Of a stretch of DNA of 64,000 nucleotides, positions 8,571 through 17,222 are shown piece by piece. This DNA comes from Desulfovibrio sp. JC022. GTDB taxonomy: Bacteria > Desulfobacterota > Desulfovibrionia > Desulfovibrionales > Desulfovibrionaceae. Position 1 is the first letter of the stretch. Each line of letters begins with the position of its first letter. The notes below the pieces were generated by a model. The model had not been told where the DNA came from. It saw only the letters and a program-made list of their open reading frames with translations, and did no database searches. Made by a program: the position numbers and the translations under genes. Location of the stretch: contig NZ_VOPZ01000004.1 in assembly GCF_010470665.1 (NCBI RefSeq), positions 248,001 through 312,000 on the forward strand, given 5' to 3'.

Positions 8571-10475
8571 CTACGCCTGCTCGGGGCGAAGTGCAATAGC
8601 GGCCAGCGGCGGCAGGGTCAATTCCAGATAATAGGGAAACGCGCCCAGATCCCCGGCTTTGCGGGCATTGACCTTACCTACATTGCCCATATTTGAACCG
8701 CCATAAAGCTCAGAATCAGAATTAAAAATTTCTTCCCATTTTCCATCTTGCGGACAACCGAGACAATATCCGCTGCGAACAACCGGGGTAAAGTTGAATA
8801 CCCAAAGTACCGGACTCTCCCCTTCACTCTTACGCAGAAAACTTATGGTAGAAGATTTATAGTCATTAAAATCAACCCACTCGAAACCGGACCAATCGGT
8901 ATCATGTTTGTACATAGCCGGGTTCTCATGCATAACCCGGTTAAGATCGATTACCGTGTTGCGCAAACCCTGATGGGAAGGAAAGCCGAGCAAAGTCCAA
9001 TCCAATTCCTGACGGCAATTCCACTCATTCCACTGCCCGAACTCACAACCCATAAAAAGCAAATTCTTGCCCGGATGCGCCCATTGATAAGAAAAAAGCA
9101 ACCGCAGATTAGCCATCTGCTGCCACATGTCACCGGGCATTTTGGAAAGCAACGCGCCTTTTCCATGCACCACTTCATCATGAGAAAGGGGCAGGAAAAA
9201 ATTCTCACTGAAAGCATAAACCATGGAGAAGGTCAGCTTATTGTGGTGAAACGAACGATGAATGGGACTCTTTTCTATATAATCAAGAGTGTCGTTCATC
9301 CAGCCCATGTTCCACTTAAAGGTAAAACCAAGCCCACCGGTGTAAACCGGGCGGGACACGCCGGGCCACGAAGTGGACTCCTCAGCAATCATCATGGCAC
9401 CGGGGAATTGTTCATGAACAACAGTGTTGAGCTTCTTGAGCAGCTCAATAGCCTCGATATTCTCGTTGCTGCCATGCTCGTTGGGAATCCACTCCCCTTC
9501 ACGACGCGAATAATCGAGATACAGCATAGAAGCCACCGCATCTATGCGCAGCCCGTCAATATGAAATTCCTTGAGCCAGTAAAGGGCATTAGCCAGCAGA
9601 AAGTTGCAGACCTCGTGCCGCCCGAAATTGAAAATATAAGTTCCCCAGTCCGGATGCTCTCCTTTGCGGGCATCGGCATGCTCGTAGAGAGCAGTGCCGT
9701 CAAAACGGCCCAGCCCCCAATCATCCTTGGGAAAATGCCCCGGAACCCAATCGAGGATGACCCCCAGTCCGGCCTGATGGCACTGATCTATGAAATAGCG
9801 AAGATCATCGGGACTGCCGTGCCGTGAAGTTGGCGAATAATAATGGGTAGTCTGATAGCCCCAGGATTCATCAAGGGGATGCTCGGCAATGGGCATCAAC
9901 TCGATGTGGGTGAACCCCATATCCTTGGCGTAAGGAATCAGTTCTTCCACAAGCTGACGGTAGGTCCGGTAATCCCAGCCTTCCCTGCGCCATGAACCAA
10001 GATGAACTTCATAAACGGAAACAGGTTTATCCAGCGGCAATCCGGCTTTGCGACGCTCAGCCATCCACTCTTCATCCTGCCATTCGTAATTATCAAGGCC
10101 CCATGTGACCGCCGCATGCCCGGGACGCATCTCGGTGCGAAAAGCAAGAGGATCGGTTTTGGTGACTTCATGTCCGTCACTCTGGACTACATGGTATTTG
10201 TACATCTGTCCGGGCTTCACGCCGGGAATAAAACCAGCCCAGATACCGGAGACACCCACGGGCATGAGCGTGTTGCCCCGGTTATCCCAGCCGTTAAAAT
10301 CCCCGGTAACAAAAACTTCACGGGCATTGGGTGCCCAAACGGCAAAACGGTAGCCTTCCTGACCTTCTTGAAGATCAAAATGCGCTCCGAGAATCCGATA
10401 TAAATCCCAATGTTCACCTTTGCCGAACAGGAAAAGATCAAAAGGGGCAATGTAAACAGGTAAAGTTTCTGGCAT
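8571..10475 (-). CDS. glgB: 1,4-alpha-glucan branching enzyme
   Basis: Introduces alpha-1,6 branches into glycogen. The 634-residue protein has an N-terminal CBM48-like domain (about 25-125) and a GH13 catalytic barrel. The nucleophile is D312 in [10 protein letters not shown], the acid/base is E365 in IAEEST, and the transition-state Asp is in LSHDEVVHG (near 433). A beta-sandwich C-terminal domain ends in ALRPEQA. It lies 82 bp downstream of glgA on the same strand, forming a small glycogen-synthesis unit without a local glgC or glgP. A ribosome-binding site (AGAGG) is 11 nt upstream of the ATG, rather far. Confidence 0.96.
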   Translation of the reverse strand: MPETLPVYIAPFDLFLFGKGEHWDLYRILGAHFDLQEGQEGYRFAVWAPNAREVFVTGDFNGWDNRGNTLMPVGVSGIWAGFIPGVKPGQMYKYHVVQSDGHEVTKTDPLAFRTEMRPGHAAVTWGLDNYEWQDEEWMAERRKAGLPLDKPVSVYEVHLGSWRREGWDYRTYRQLVEELIPYAKDMGFTHIELMPIAEHPLDESWGYQTTHYYSPTSRHGSPDDLRYFIDQCHQAGLGVILDWVPGHFPKDDWGLGRFDGTALYEHADARKGEHPDWGTYIFNFGRHEVCNFLLANALYWLKEFHIDGLRIDAVASMLYLDYSRREGEWIPNEHGSNENIEAIELLKKLNTVVHEQFPGAMMIAEESTSWPGVSRPVYTGGLGFTFKWNMGWMNDTLDYIEKSPIHRSFHHNKLTFSMVYAFSENFFLPLSHDEVVHGKGALLSKMPGDMWQQMANLRLLFSYQWAHPGKNLLFMGCEFGQWNEWNCRQELDWTLLGFPSHQGLRNTVIDLNRVMHENPAMYKHDTDWSGFEWVDFNDYKSSTISFLRKSEGESPVLWVFNFTPVVRSGYCLGCPQDGKWEEIFNSDSELYGGSNMGNVGKVNARKAGDLGAFPYYLELTLPPLAAIALRPEQA

Positions 10476-10557
10476 CAGGGCTTAATCCTCTGGCTTGCTG
10501 GAATTTTCCATAAATTCAACAGCCGGTATAAATTTTTGAATCCAACGGGGTGCAGCC

Positions 10558-12006
10558 CTACAATCTGGAACCAAGCTCACGGTACAATTTTATATACTCA
10601 GCAGCCGAGCGGTCCCACGTGAATTCTTTAAGCATGGCCCGCTTAACCATCTTCTCCCACTCTTCACGGTCATGCCACGCATCCACAGCCTGAATAACTG
10701 CGTCATAAAATAAATCCGCATCTGTTTTTTCAAAGGTAAAACCTGTGGCATCCGCTGCCGGGTAGGGGGTAATTGTATCGCGCAGACCGCCCACAGCAGT
10801 AGCAACCGGGGGTGTGCCGAACCGCAAGGCATAAATCTGGGTCAGCCCGCATGGTTCATAGCGCGAAGGCATGAGAAAAATATCCGACCCGGCCTGAATT
10901 CCGTGAGCCAGATCTTCGGTGTAGCCCACTTGAACACAGAATCGTCCGGGATACTCCTCCATAAACTCCAGCAAACGCGCTTCGTAACCGAGATCTCCCT
11001 CACCGAGCACAATCACACCAACATCTTTCTTCATCAGCCTCGGCAGGATGTCAATGAGCAGGTCGATACCCTTCTGGTTCCGCAAGCGGCCGATAAAACC
11101 GAGCACCGGTTTATCCTCCAACTGATCGGACATATAAAAATCACGCAGCATGCTGCGCTTACATTCCTGTTTGCCGCTGATATCCTCGGCACTGTAACAG
11201 CAGGGCAGAAACTTATCATTGCAGGGGTCCCAGATAGAATAATCCGCCCCGTTAAGGATGCCGTAAAGTTTATGAGTCTGACTGTTCAAAAATCCTTCCA
11301 GACCGCAACCGAATTCAGGCCCCAGAATCTCTTCAGCATAAGAGGGACTGACTGTGGTAACCGCGTCACTATAGGCAATGCTGGCCTTGAGCATATTCAA
11401 ATCACCATAAAACTCAGCCCCATGCATGGACCATGCTTCAGCGGGCAGACCGGACTCATGAAAAAGTCTCTCTGAAAAACGGCCCTGAAAAGCAAGGTTA
11501 TGAATGGTCGTCACTGTTTTGGTTTTCTTCCAGAAGGAATCCGTTTCCCGCTCAAAATGAAGGTAAGGCGGCACCAGCGCGGACTGCCAATCATGAGAAT
11601 GAATCACCGCCGGGGGCGAAGGAAGCATACGCGCCCACTTAAGTACGGCCTTGCAGAAAAAAATGAACCGCTCACAATTATCGAAATAATCGCCATAATG
11701 GGTATTGTAGTAATGACGGCGATCAAAAAATTCACCACGGGACACAAAATAAACGGAAATCCCATCATAATCGGTCTGATAGATTTCCGCTGTGGTGGAC
11801 GGCCATGGATAGCCGACATGCAGGTCGGAATAGACCAGCCGCAGCTTATGTCCGTCAAGATTCATACGTCCGTAGAACGGAGTAATGACTGCTGTCCTGA
11901 CTCCCTTGGCGTGGATAGCCGGAGGCAGAGCCCCCATAACATCACCCAGCCCCCCGGTCTTGGAAAAGGGATACATTTCAGATGTAACATAAAGAACGTC
12001 GTGCAC
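10558..12006 (-). CDS. glgA: Glycogen synthase
   Basis: Transfers glucose from ADP- or UDP-glucose to the end of alpha-1,4-glucan. The 482-residue length and GT5 pattern fit bacterial GlgA. The nucleotide-sugar loop is SKTGGLGDV at 15-23, with K16 as the conserved lysine. The C-terminal domain carries the E-x7-E-type segment [19 protein letters not shown]. It is the first gene of the glgA-glgB pair and follows a Nudix gene by 29 bp on the same strand, so all three may be co-transcribed. Confidence 0.96.
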   Translation of the reverse strand: MHDVLYVTSEMYPFSKTGGLGDVMGALPPAIHAKGVRTAVITPFYGRMNLDGHKLRLVYSDLHVGYPWPSTTAEIYQTDYDGISVYFVSRGEFFDRRHYYNTHYGDYFDNCERFIFFCKAVLKWARMLPSPPAVIHSHDWQSALVPPYLHFERETDSFWKKTKTVTTIHNLAFQGRFSERLFHESGLPAEAWSMHGAEFYGDLNMLKASIAYSDAVTTVSPSYAEEILGPEFGCGLEGFLNSQTHKLYGILNGADYSIWDPCNDKFLPCCYSAEDISGKQECKRSMLRDFYMSDQLEDKPVLGFIGRLRNQKGIDLLIDILPRLMKKDVGVIVLGEGDLGYEARLLEFMEEYPGRFCVQVGYTEDLAHGIQAGSDIFLMPSRYEPCGLTQIYALRFGTPPVATAVGGLRDTITPYPAADATGFTFEKTDADLFYDAVIQAVDAWHDREEWEKMVKRAMLKEFTWDRSAAEYIKLYRELGSRL

Positions 12007-12035
12007 TGCTCAAACTCCCCCCAATTTTCAGCTTG

Positions 12036-12515
12036 TTATTCTTTACTGCCCACGGCAGCATGATCCTGCAAGCGGATCAATTTTGAAGAAAAATCGCTAA
12101 GAATGTCCCTATGATCGAAAACAAGATCAGGCAGACTGTCCAATTTGAAAAAACACGCCCTTCCGGCATCATCCCCGGCCTGCAAAGCGGAAACATCGCT
12201 GGTCACCGCGCTGTAGGTAACGCTGATGGTATGCTGGCGGTCATCTCGGCAGGGCATGGAATAAACCCCGACTAATCCGGTCAGAACCACCTCAAGCCCG
12301 GTTTCCTCTTTTGCCTCACGCACGGCAGCATGCTCAAGGGTTTCCCCGTAATCGACAAAACCTCCGGGCAAAGCCCAGCCCAAAGGAGTATTGTTGCGCT
12401 CAATAAGCACAACTCCAAGGGTAGGGTCGTAAATTACAACATCAACAGTGGGAACAGGATTGCGGTAATGAACAACATCTTTTCCGCAATGGGGACACGG
12501 TTTTGATCCGAGCAT
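12036..12515 (-). CDS. Nudix hydrolase
   Basis: A 159-residue pyrophosphohydrolase of unknown substrate. The Nudix box runs from G52 to L74 and contains REAKEETGLE with all metal-binding glutamates. The N-terminus has a single CPHCGK knuckle, a remnant of the zinc ribbon seen in NADH-pyrophosphatase-like members. It is located 29 bp before glgA; a role in sugar-nucleotide turnover is possible but unproven. The start ATG 12515 follows AAAGGCTG. Confidence 0.88.
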   Translation of the reverse strand: MLGSKPCPHCGKDVVHYRNPVPTVDVVIYDPTLGVVLIERNNTPLGWALPGGFVDYGETLEHAAVREAKEETGLEVVLTGLVGVYSMPCRDDRQHTISVTYSAVTSDVSALQAGDDAGRACFFKLDSLPDLVFDHRDILSDFSSKLIRLQDHAAVGSKE

Positions 12516-12799
12516 GAAAAACAGCCTTTCTTTGATCTACTGCAAATATATTAACTTTTACACATAGGTTACAACTGACAATCAGTTCCTATAAATAACG
12601 CGAATGGAATTTCATTACAAGGGAATCTGCATTTTTTTCTAAAAGTCCACCTTTGTAACACAGTCCGCTTGAGTTCAAAATATTTAACCACCCTGCGCCC
12701 GGTCCCTTCGTTCAGACAATCCCCCTTCTATCAAGCTGTTTACCCGGTTCTGCGGCCCCCTTAACACTGGAGCAAAATTATATTTTATCCCGTAACAAT

Positions 12800-12869
12800 G
12801 AAAAAGGCCCCGTCGGTCATTTCCGACGGGGCCCGTTTCAGCATTTTTTTCAGCAAAAGTCTGAAGGTA
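12800..12869 (-). ncRNA. Predicted sigma-54-dependent small RNA, copy 1
   Basis: The predicted start, 12 nt past the promoter -12 element, is about 12869 and the end is in the T-run at 12801-12805. This gives an RNA of about 70 nt. It would hold a 5' stem-loop (UUCAG/CUGAA around ACUUUUG), an A-rich single-stranded stretch AAAAAAAUGCUGAAACG, and a terminator stem of 11 GC-rich pairs (GGCCCCGTCGG/CCGACGGGGCC, 12806-12816 with 12823-12833). No known sRNA family is recognised. Confidence 0.8.
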
Positions 12870-12879
12870 ATCTCTATCT

Positions 12880-12895
12880 AGCAACCGCTGTGCCA
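12880..12895 (-). promoter_or_regulatory. Sigma-54 promoter of sRNA copy 1
   Basis: On the minus strand the sequence is TGGCAC-AGCGG-TTGCT, a full match to the sigma-54 consensus with the required GG at -24 and GC at -12. Sigma-54 promoters need an AAA+ activator bound upstream. Confidence 0.88.
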
Positions 12896-12984
12896 AAATC
12901 AAAAACGACCAAAAAACACAGCCAAACGCCTATAATTACTAACTTTAATAAACACAAACAGATCATCTCAAAAACAGCAATTCA

Positions 12985-13053
12985 GTACAATATTTTTTAC
13001 CTGACAAACAAATACCGGATGAAACAGGCATCGGGGGTAAAATATTTTTTACC
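12985..13053. promoter_or_regulatory. Paired upstream palindromes of sRNA copy 1
   Basis: Site A (12985-13001) is GTACAA-TATT-TTTTACC; site B (13036-13053) is GGTAAAA-TATT-TTTTACC, a perfect 7-4-7 inverted repeat. Their centres are about 125 and 176 bp upstream of the predicted start. A weaker relative (GAACATATTTTTTATCC) follows at 13072-13088. Position and symmetry suit an enhancer-binding activator. Confidence 0.65.
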
Positions 13054-13152
13054 GGATTTGCGGCCCAGCAAGAACATATTTTTTATCCAGCATGCTCCGC
13101 TATAAATTCCCCCACTTCATAAACTCAGTACGTATAATTTTCCCTCCACAAT

Positions 13153-13222
13153 GAAAAAGGCCCCGTCGGTCATTTCCGACGGGGCCCGTTTCAGCATTTT
13201 TTTCAGCAAAAGTCTGAAGGTA
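13153..13222 (-). ncRNA. Predicted sigma-54-dependent small RNA, copy 2
   Basis: The transcript sequence is identical to copy 1. The terminator stem is at 13159-13169 with 13176-13186 and the T-run at 13154-13158. The predicted start is about 13222. Confidence 0.8.
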
Positions 13223-13232
13223 ATCTCTATCT

Positions 13233-13248
13233 AGCAACCGCTGTGCCA
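13233..13248 (-). promoter_or_regulatory. Sigma-54 promoter of sRNA copy 2
   Basis: The minus strand reads TGGCAC-AGCGG-TTGCT, identical to the other two copies although the DNA just upstream differs from copy 1. Confidence 0.88.
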
Positions 13249-13338
13249 AAGTTAAAAACAACCAGAAAAACACACTTAAGCATAAGTAATTACTGACTTT
13301 AAGAAACATAAACAGTCCATCTTAAAAACAGCAATTCA

Positions 13339-13407
13339 GTACAATATTTTTTACCTGACAAACAAATACCGGATGAAACAGGCATCGGGGGTAAAATATT
13401 TTTTACC
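13339..13407. promoter_or_regulatory. Paired upstream palindromes of sRNA copy 2
   Basis: Site A is at 13339-13355 and site B at 13390-13407, with the same sequences, order and 51-bp spacing as in copy 1, at about -125 and -176. The third weak site (13428-13443) has one extra T. Confidence 0.65.
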
Positions 13408-13507
13408 GGATTTGCGGCCCAGCAAGAACATATTTTTTTATCCAGCATGCTCCGCTACAAATCCTCCCACTTCATAAACTCAGTACGTATGATTTTCCCT
13501 CCACAAT

Positions 13508-13577
13508 GAAAAAGGCCCCGTCGGTCATTTCCGACGGGGCCCGTTTCAGCATTTTTTTCAGCAAAAGTCTGAAGGTA
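13508..13577 (-). ncRNA. Predicted sigma-54-dependent small RNA, copy 3
   Basis: The transcript sequence is identical to copies 1 and 2. The terminator stem is at 13514-13524 with 13531-13541 and the T-run at 13509-13513. The predicted start is about 13577. This is the copy nearest tsaC. Confidence 0.8.
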
Positions 13578-13587
13578 ATCTCTATCT

Positions 13588-13603
13588 AGCAACCGCTGTG
13601 CCA
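13588..13603 (-). promoter_or_regulatory. Sigma-54 promoter of sRNA copy 3
   Basis: The minus strand reads TGGCAC-AGCGG-TTGCT, identical to copies 1 and 2. Confidence 0.88.
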
Positions 13604-13693
13604 AAGTCAAAAACAACCATAAAAACACACTTAAGCATAAGTAATTACTGACTTTAAGAAACATAAACAGTCCATCTTAAAAACAGCAATTCA

Positions 13694-13762
13694 GTACAAT
13701 ATTTTTTACCTGACAAACAAATACCGGATGAAACAGGCATCGGGGGTAAAATATTTTTTACC
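13694..13762. promoter_or_regulatory. Paired upstream palindromes of sRNA copy 3
   Basis: Site A is at 13694-13710 and site B at 13745-13762, again at about -125 and -176. The repeat unit stops right after site B, so the third weak site is absent here. That argues A and B are the functional pair. Confidence 0.65.
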
Positions 13763-13770
13763 GCACAAAT

Positions 13771-13804
13771 AAAAAAGACCTGTCCTTAATACTAAAGACA
13801 GGTC
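13771..13804 (-). terminator. Rho-independent terminator of tsaC
   Basis: GACCTGTC (13777-13784) pairs with GACAGGTC (13797-13804); on the minus strand the stem is followed by TTTTTTATTTG. It insulates the sRNA array from tsaC transcription. Confidence 0.85.
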
Positions 13805-13829
13805 CGAAAAATCTATTTCAAAAAGAATA

Positions 13830-14438
13830 TTAATCCGCAATCACAAATCCGGCACGAATCAACTGCTCGCGAGTAACCACTCCATCACGGTAGACCTTCA
13901 CCCGGTTACCTTCAAGCGGTTCCACAACAGTTGAAGGTTCGCCTCCTTTGGGGCCGGGATCTGGATTATAGACGCCTTCCACCATTATGGTCAGCTCTTC
14001 ATCCAGCTCTGCGGCAATGCCGGTTCCCGGTTTGCCGCTCATGTTGGCACTGGTGGCTACAAGCGGAGTGTGGGCTTTAAGGCACAGCTCAGCAGCACAC
14101 GCATGCTCGGTCCAACGTACGGAAGTATAGCCCCTTGAATCCTTAACAGCGGAAGGAAGCTCCTCCCGCGCTTTAACCAGAATGGAAAGAGGTCCGGGCC
14201 AGAACTTGTTGGTAAGCTTGAGCAGTTCAGGGGAAACAGATTCAGTAACAAGGTCAAGCTGGTCAATACTACCGATAATAAGCGGTAAAGGCTTGGACAC
14301 CGGACGCCCTTTGATACGGGCAACACGATTCGCAGCCCTTTCGTCCATGGCATCCGCACCAATGGCAAAAAGGGTTTCTGTGGGATAAACTAAAACCCCG
14401 CCAGTCCTTATTATATTTACAGCTTCCTGTTCACTCAT
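13830..14438 (-). CDS. tsaC: L-threonylcarbamoyladenylate synthase (YrdC/Sua5 family)
   Basis: Makes threonylcarbamoyl-AMP from threonine, bicarbonate and ATP for the t6A37 modification of tRNA. The 202-residue protein is the short, YrdC-only form. The substrate-binding KGRPVSKPL is at 43-51 and SANMSG at 130-135; the N-terminal GGVLVYPTETLFAIG matches the family. It is a single-gene unit with its own terminator. The t6A-dependent methylthiotransferase MtaB is encoded far away at 58.6-59.9 kb. Confidence 0.92.
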   Translation of the reverse strand: MSEQEAVNIIRTGGVLVYPTETLFAIGADAMDERAANRVARIKGRPVSKPLPLIIGSIDQLDLVTESVSPELLKLTNKFWPGPLSILVKAREELPSAVKDSRGYTSVRWTEHACAAELCLKAHTPLVATSANMSGKPGTGIAAELDEELTIMVEGVYNPDPGPKGGEPSTVVEPLEGNRVKVYRDGVVTREQLIRAGFVIAD

Positions 14439-14639
14439 ACCTGTTTAACTCCAAAAACACATTACGGCATACGGAGCGACTATTAATACCAGCTTTATGC
14501 CTTATGTCCAGCATCTTTTACTATGTCAGAAATATCATTATTAACTAACTACAATAAACACTACAGAAGCAGCATGACTTTAGCACCCATTTATCATATT
14601 AAAAGACACAGCTCGCACGTGAACAAATGGAGATGACAA

Positions 14640-16316
14640 ATGGTTGCTGCCACACACAATTTTGGAACTGAAAAAGTAGAGACCTTTCTTACAGCAGTTA
14701 AAGACACCGTCCCTCTCTGGGTTATGGGAACTGAAGAATTTTCCCACCAGAACGGACTTATAAATGTTTTTCAACATCTTTCATCTGCTAATCAACAGTT
14801 TGAGGAAGCCAGCTCCGGGCTGGCCCTGCTGGCGTGGCAGCAAAATCCTCTTGACCGGGCTGCGGCTATACGCTGTATGAGCTTGAACGATTCTTCGTGC
14901 CCGCCGGCACTGATCAGCATTTTGCAAACCCTGATAAATTCCCCGGCATCGGACATCCCACTTCAGGATCTGGACAATCTGCTTCAGGCCGGAGACCAAG
15001 CCCTCATTATCCGCCATCTCTTCCCCCTGCTGCGGGGGCCGGACGGTCTGAGTTGGCTGACCCATGCATGGGATACCCTGCTACGCATGGGCAATGCAGA
15101 GTTGCCCCGTACCGCCCTTGATCTGGTTAATTGGAATGACAATTTAATCCAACTTAAACAGAGACTTAAAACACAGTACAACTTTTTATACGGCTCACCA
15201 GAAGAAACCTTTAAAGACCTTGAAGGTCTGGACCATAACATCTGGTCATTGTGGCAGAATTACATGCGTAGTGAACTGCTGCTCCGCTCCGGGCAGACAG
15301 AAGAAGGCACGGATCTACTGGCTGGACTCTGGAAAAATAACATTTGGAACCTGAACTGGGGCCAGAAGCTTCACGGATTGCTCAATCCCATTGAAACATC
15401 TAATGCCCTCAACCGTTCAGATGAAGTCGCCATTCTGCTCTATTCTTGGAACAACGGGCAGTTGATCGAGAACACGCTTAAAAATGTTGCGGCATCAAAT
15501 ATCGGCAATGCGCGGATATTCGCCCTGAACAACGGTTCTGATGACAGCACCGGACAGGTTATAAATGAAGCGCAATATCTTTTTAAAAAAGGACATTATA
15601 AACCTATCCACCTGCAAGTGAATGTAGGAGCCCCGGCGGCCCGCAACTGGCTGCTTGCCGAACCGGAAGTGCGCAAAGCCAAATGGGCTGTATTTCTGGA
15701 TGATGATGTGGAACTGGAACCGAACTGGCTGGAAGAACTGCTGGCGACAGCACAGGCGTATAACAATCCCGGAGCTGTGGGATGCAGAATAACCTCCACA
15801 GGGACACCCCGCTCATTGCAATCTGCGGATTACCACCTTTTCCCTCCGGGAAACGGCACTTCGCAAATTGAAGGACTGACCGAACATCTCATGGTCTTTG
15901 ACAGCTGCCGCAACGGCTTTGACTACGGACAATTTTCCTACACCCGCCCGGCAATGCACGTTTCCGGCTGCTGCCACATGCTGAATATGGAGGCGATCCA
16001 CCAATGCGGTGATTTTGACGTGCGTTTCAACCCCACCCAGTTCGATGACCTTGAACGGGATCTTCGCGCAACCCTTGGCGGATATGAGCATGTTTACGCC
16101 GGACAATTACGCATCGGGCACATCCAGCACTCAAGCCTTGCCAAAGCGAGTAATGTACGCTCCATGGCTCAGGTTTTCGGTAACAAGATAAAATTGGAAA
16201 GCAAATACAGCGAGCACGACCTAAGCGTCCTTTTCGGAAAAGACATGGCCATGCTCTGGCAGGATGTAGACCGCAAATGGAAAAAGCTTGCAGAGGTCCT
16301 ATCCCCAGATAGCTGA
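14640..16316 (+). CDS. Family 2 glycosyltransferase with long helical N-terminal region
   Basis: A 558-residue cytoplasmic protein. The GT2 domain runs from about residue 262 (VAILLYSWNNG) to about 470. Its nucleotide-sugar/metal motif is LDDDVELEPNW (DDD at 354-356), and the acceptor side has HVSGCCHMLN. Residues 1-255 are mostly helical and not recognised; they could be a repeat or oligomerisation domain. Donor and acceptor are unknown; surface-glycan or flagellin glycosylation is possible. GGAG lies 8 nt before the ATG. The last codons lie inside the left arm of an inverted repeat shared with the convergent trmH. Confidence 0.8.
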   Translation: MVAATHNFGTEKVETFLTAVKDTVPLWVMGTEEFSHQNGLINVFQHLSSANQQFEEASSGLALLAWQQNPLDRAAAIRCMSLNDSSCPPALISILQTLINSPASDIPLQDLDNLLQAGDQALIIRHLFPLLRGPDGLSWLTHAWDTLLRMGNAELPRTALDLVNWNDNLIQLKQRLKTQYNFLYGSPEETFKDLEGLDHNIWSLWQNYMRSELLLRSGQTEEGTDLLAGLWKNNIWNLNWGQKLHGLLNPIETSNALNRSDEVAILLYSWNNGQLIENTLKNVAASNIGNARIFALNNGSDDSTGQVINEAQYLFKKGHYKPIHLQVNVGAPAARNWLLAEPEVRKAKWAVFLDDDVELEPNWLEELLATAQAYNNPGAVGCRITSTGTPRSLQSADYHLFPPGNGTSQIEGLTEHLMVFDSCRNGFDYGQFSYTRPAMHVSGCCHMLNMEAIHQCGDFDVRFNPTQFDDLERDLRATLGGYEHVYAGQLRIGHIQHSSLAKASNVRSMAQVFGNKIKLESKYSEHDLSVLFGKDMAMLWQDVDRKWKKLAEVLSPDS

Positions 16317-16481
16317 GAAAGTGCCAGATGTAAGGCGCAAAAAAAGGACCGGAGCGAAACGTATACAAACATACGTGAGCTTCGGGATTTTTTGCGCGCC
16401 CTCAAGGGTAAGGTCTTGTAAGCTCGGGAACTCGCTAACAATTCACTTTACGCAGCAGATGGTGCTTTATCGGCTATCTGG
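16305..16481. repeat. 177-bp element with inverted ends between convergent genes
   Basis: The left end (16305-16325, CCAGATAGCTGAGAAAGTGCC) resembles the reverse complement of the right end (16461-16481, read from the right as CCAGATAGCCGATAAAGCACC), with about 16 of 21 positions matching. Inside, GGCGCAAAAAA (16333 onwards) faces TTTTTTGCGCGCC (16388-16400) around a GTATACAAACATAC core, making an imperfect hairpin of about 65 bp. The stop codons of both flanking genes fall within the ends. It may work as a two-way terminator or be a MITE-like insertion. Confidence 0.55.
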
Positions 16482-17064
16482 CGAGCCATTCAGCGGTAAG
16501 CTTTTCCATCTCTTCGGGAGAAAAAGACGGATTGTCGTACATTCCTTTTGCGAATCGCTGAGAAAATCCGTGATACAGGATCAAAGCTGCGGCAACGGAA
16601 ACGTTGAAGCTCTGGATCATGCCCTGCATGGGGATGTACACTTCATCGGGAACCAATTCTGCCAGTTCCGGCGCGGTTCCGCTGTGTTCATTGCTCAAAA
16701 TAACCGCTGAAGGGGTGCTGAAATCAAAATCCATAAGCGGCTTTGCAGTCTCGGAAAAACCGGTTCTAACAACCTGATATCCCTGCTCACGCAGCCCTCC
16801 GACCATCTTTACCGGATCGGTATGTTTGGTACGCTCAACCCACTTCTTACCTGAAGCTGAAGATTTTTTTGCAAGTTCAGGCCATTGTGATACAGTATAA
16901 TACAAATGTATGCCGTAGATGCCGAAAGCATCGCAGCTTCTAAGGATGGCCGAAACATTGTGGGGGTCCCAGACATTATCCACAATCAGGGTAAAATCTT
17001 TCTGGCGTTTGGCCAGAACTTCCCGGACTCTTGCTTCTCTTTGGGGTGTTCTCTGTCTTTCCAT
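16474..17064 (-). CDS. trmH: SpoU/TrmH-family RNA 2'-O-methyltransferase, probable tRNA Gm18 methyltransferase
   Basis: Methylates ribose of a guanosine in tRNA using SAM through a knotted fold. The 196-residue protein shows all three SPOUT motifs: NVSAILRSCDAFG near 37-49, LSNEHSGTAPEL near 122-133 and IPMQGMIQSFNVSVAAALIL near 145-164. ATG 17064 is chosen so that the protein begins MERQRTPQREARV, as TrmH proteins do; the upstream 23 codons are open but unlike the family. The target could instead be another 2'-O site, since SpoU paralogues are hard to tell apart. Confidence 0.82.
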   Translation of the reverse strand: MERQRTPQREARVREVLAKRQKDFTLIVDNVWDPHNVSAILRSCDAFGIYGIHLYYTVSQWPELAKKSSASGKKWVERTKHTDPVKMVGGLREQGYQVVRTGFSETAKPLMDFDFSTPSAVILSNEHSGTAPELAELVPDEVYIPMQGMIQSFNVSVAAALILYHGFSQRFAKGMYDNPSFSPEEMEKLTAEWLAR

Positions 17065-17222
17065 GGCGTACTGGGTACCCAACCTTTTGCAAGTTTGCAA
17101 GGGGCGGGACCAAAACAGCTTACAACGCAGCATAAAGCAGATTATTTAGAACGACATTAGATTGATTTAAAAAAGATGATATGTAATGATTTCAGAGGAT
17201 ATATATTTTCACGGAGGCTTTA

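Larger units (their letters stand above)
12797..13790 (-). repeat. Tandem array of three sigma-54 sRNA units (period about 355 bp)
   Basis: Three units lie head to tail between the Nudix gene and tsaC. About 100 bp around each promoter and predicted transcript (for example 12797-12896) is identical in all three copies. The spacer just upstream of each promoter diverges, and the block with the upstream palindromes is again nearly identical. The spacing between promoters is 353 and 355 bp. The third unit is cut short on its upstream side where the tsaC terminator begins. Degraded related sequence (TTACCCGG...TGCGGCCC) lies at 12740-12790. No protein-coding gene is supported here. Confidence 0.9.

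Noticed and set aside
12684-13664. Three similar ORFs of about 70 codons, one in each repeat unit of the sRNA array
   Set aside because: Each ORF runs through the sigma-54 promoter and the terminator hairpin, has no ribosome-binding site, and its similarity only follows from the DNA repeat. The sRNA reading explains the conservation better.
12797-13790. CRISPR array or IS remnant
   Set aside because: The units are about 355 bp with long conserved parts and no short repeat-spacer pattern; no transposase fragment or terminal inverted repeat is visible.
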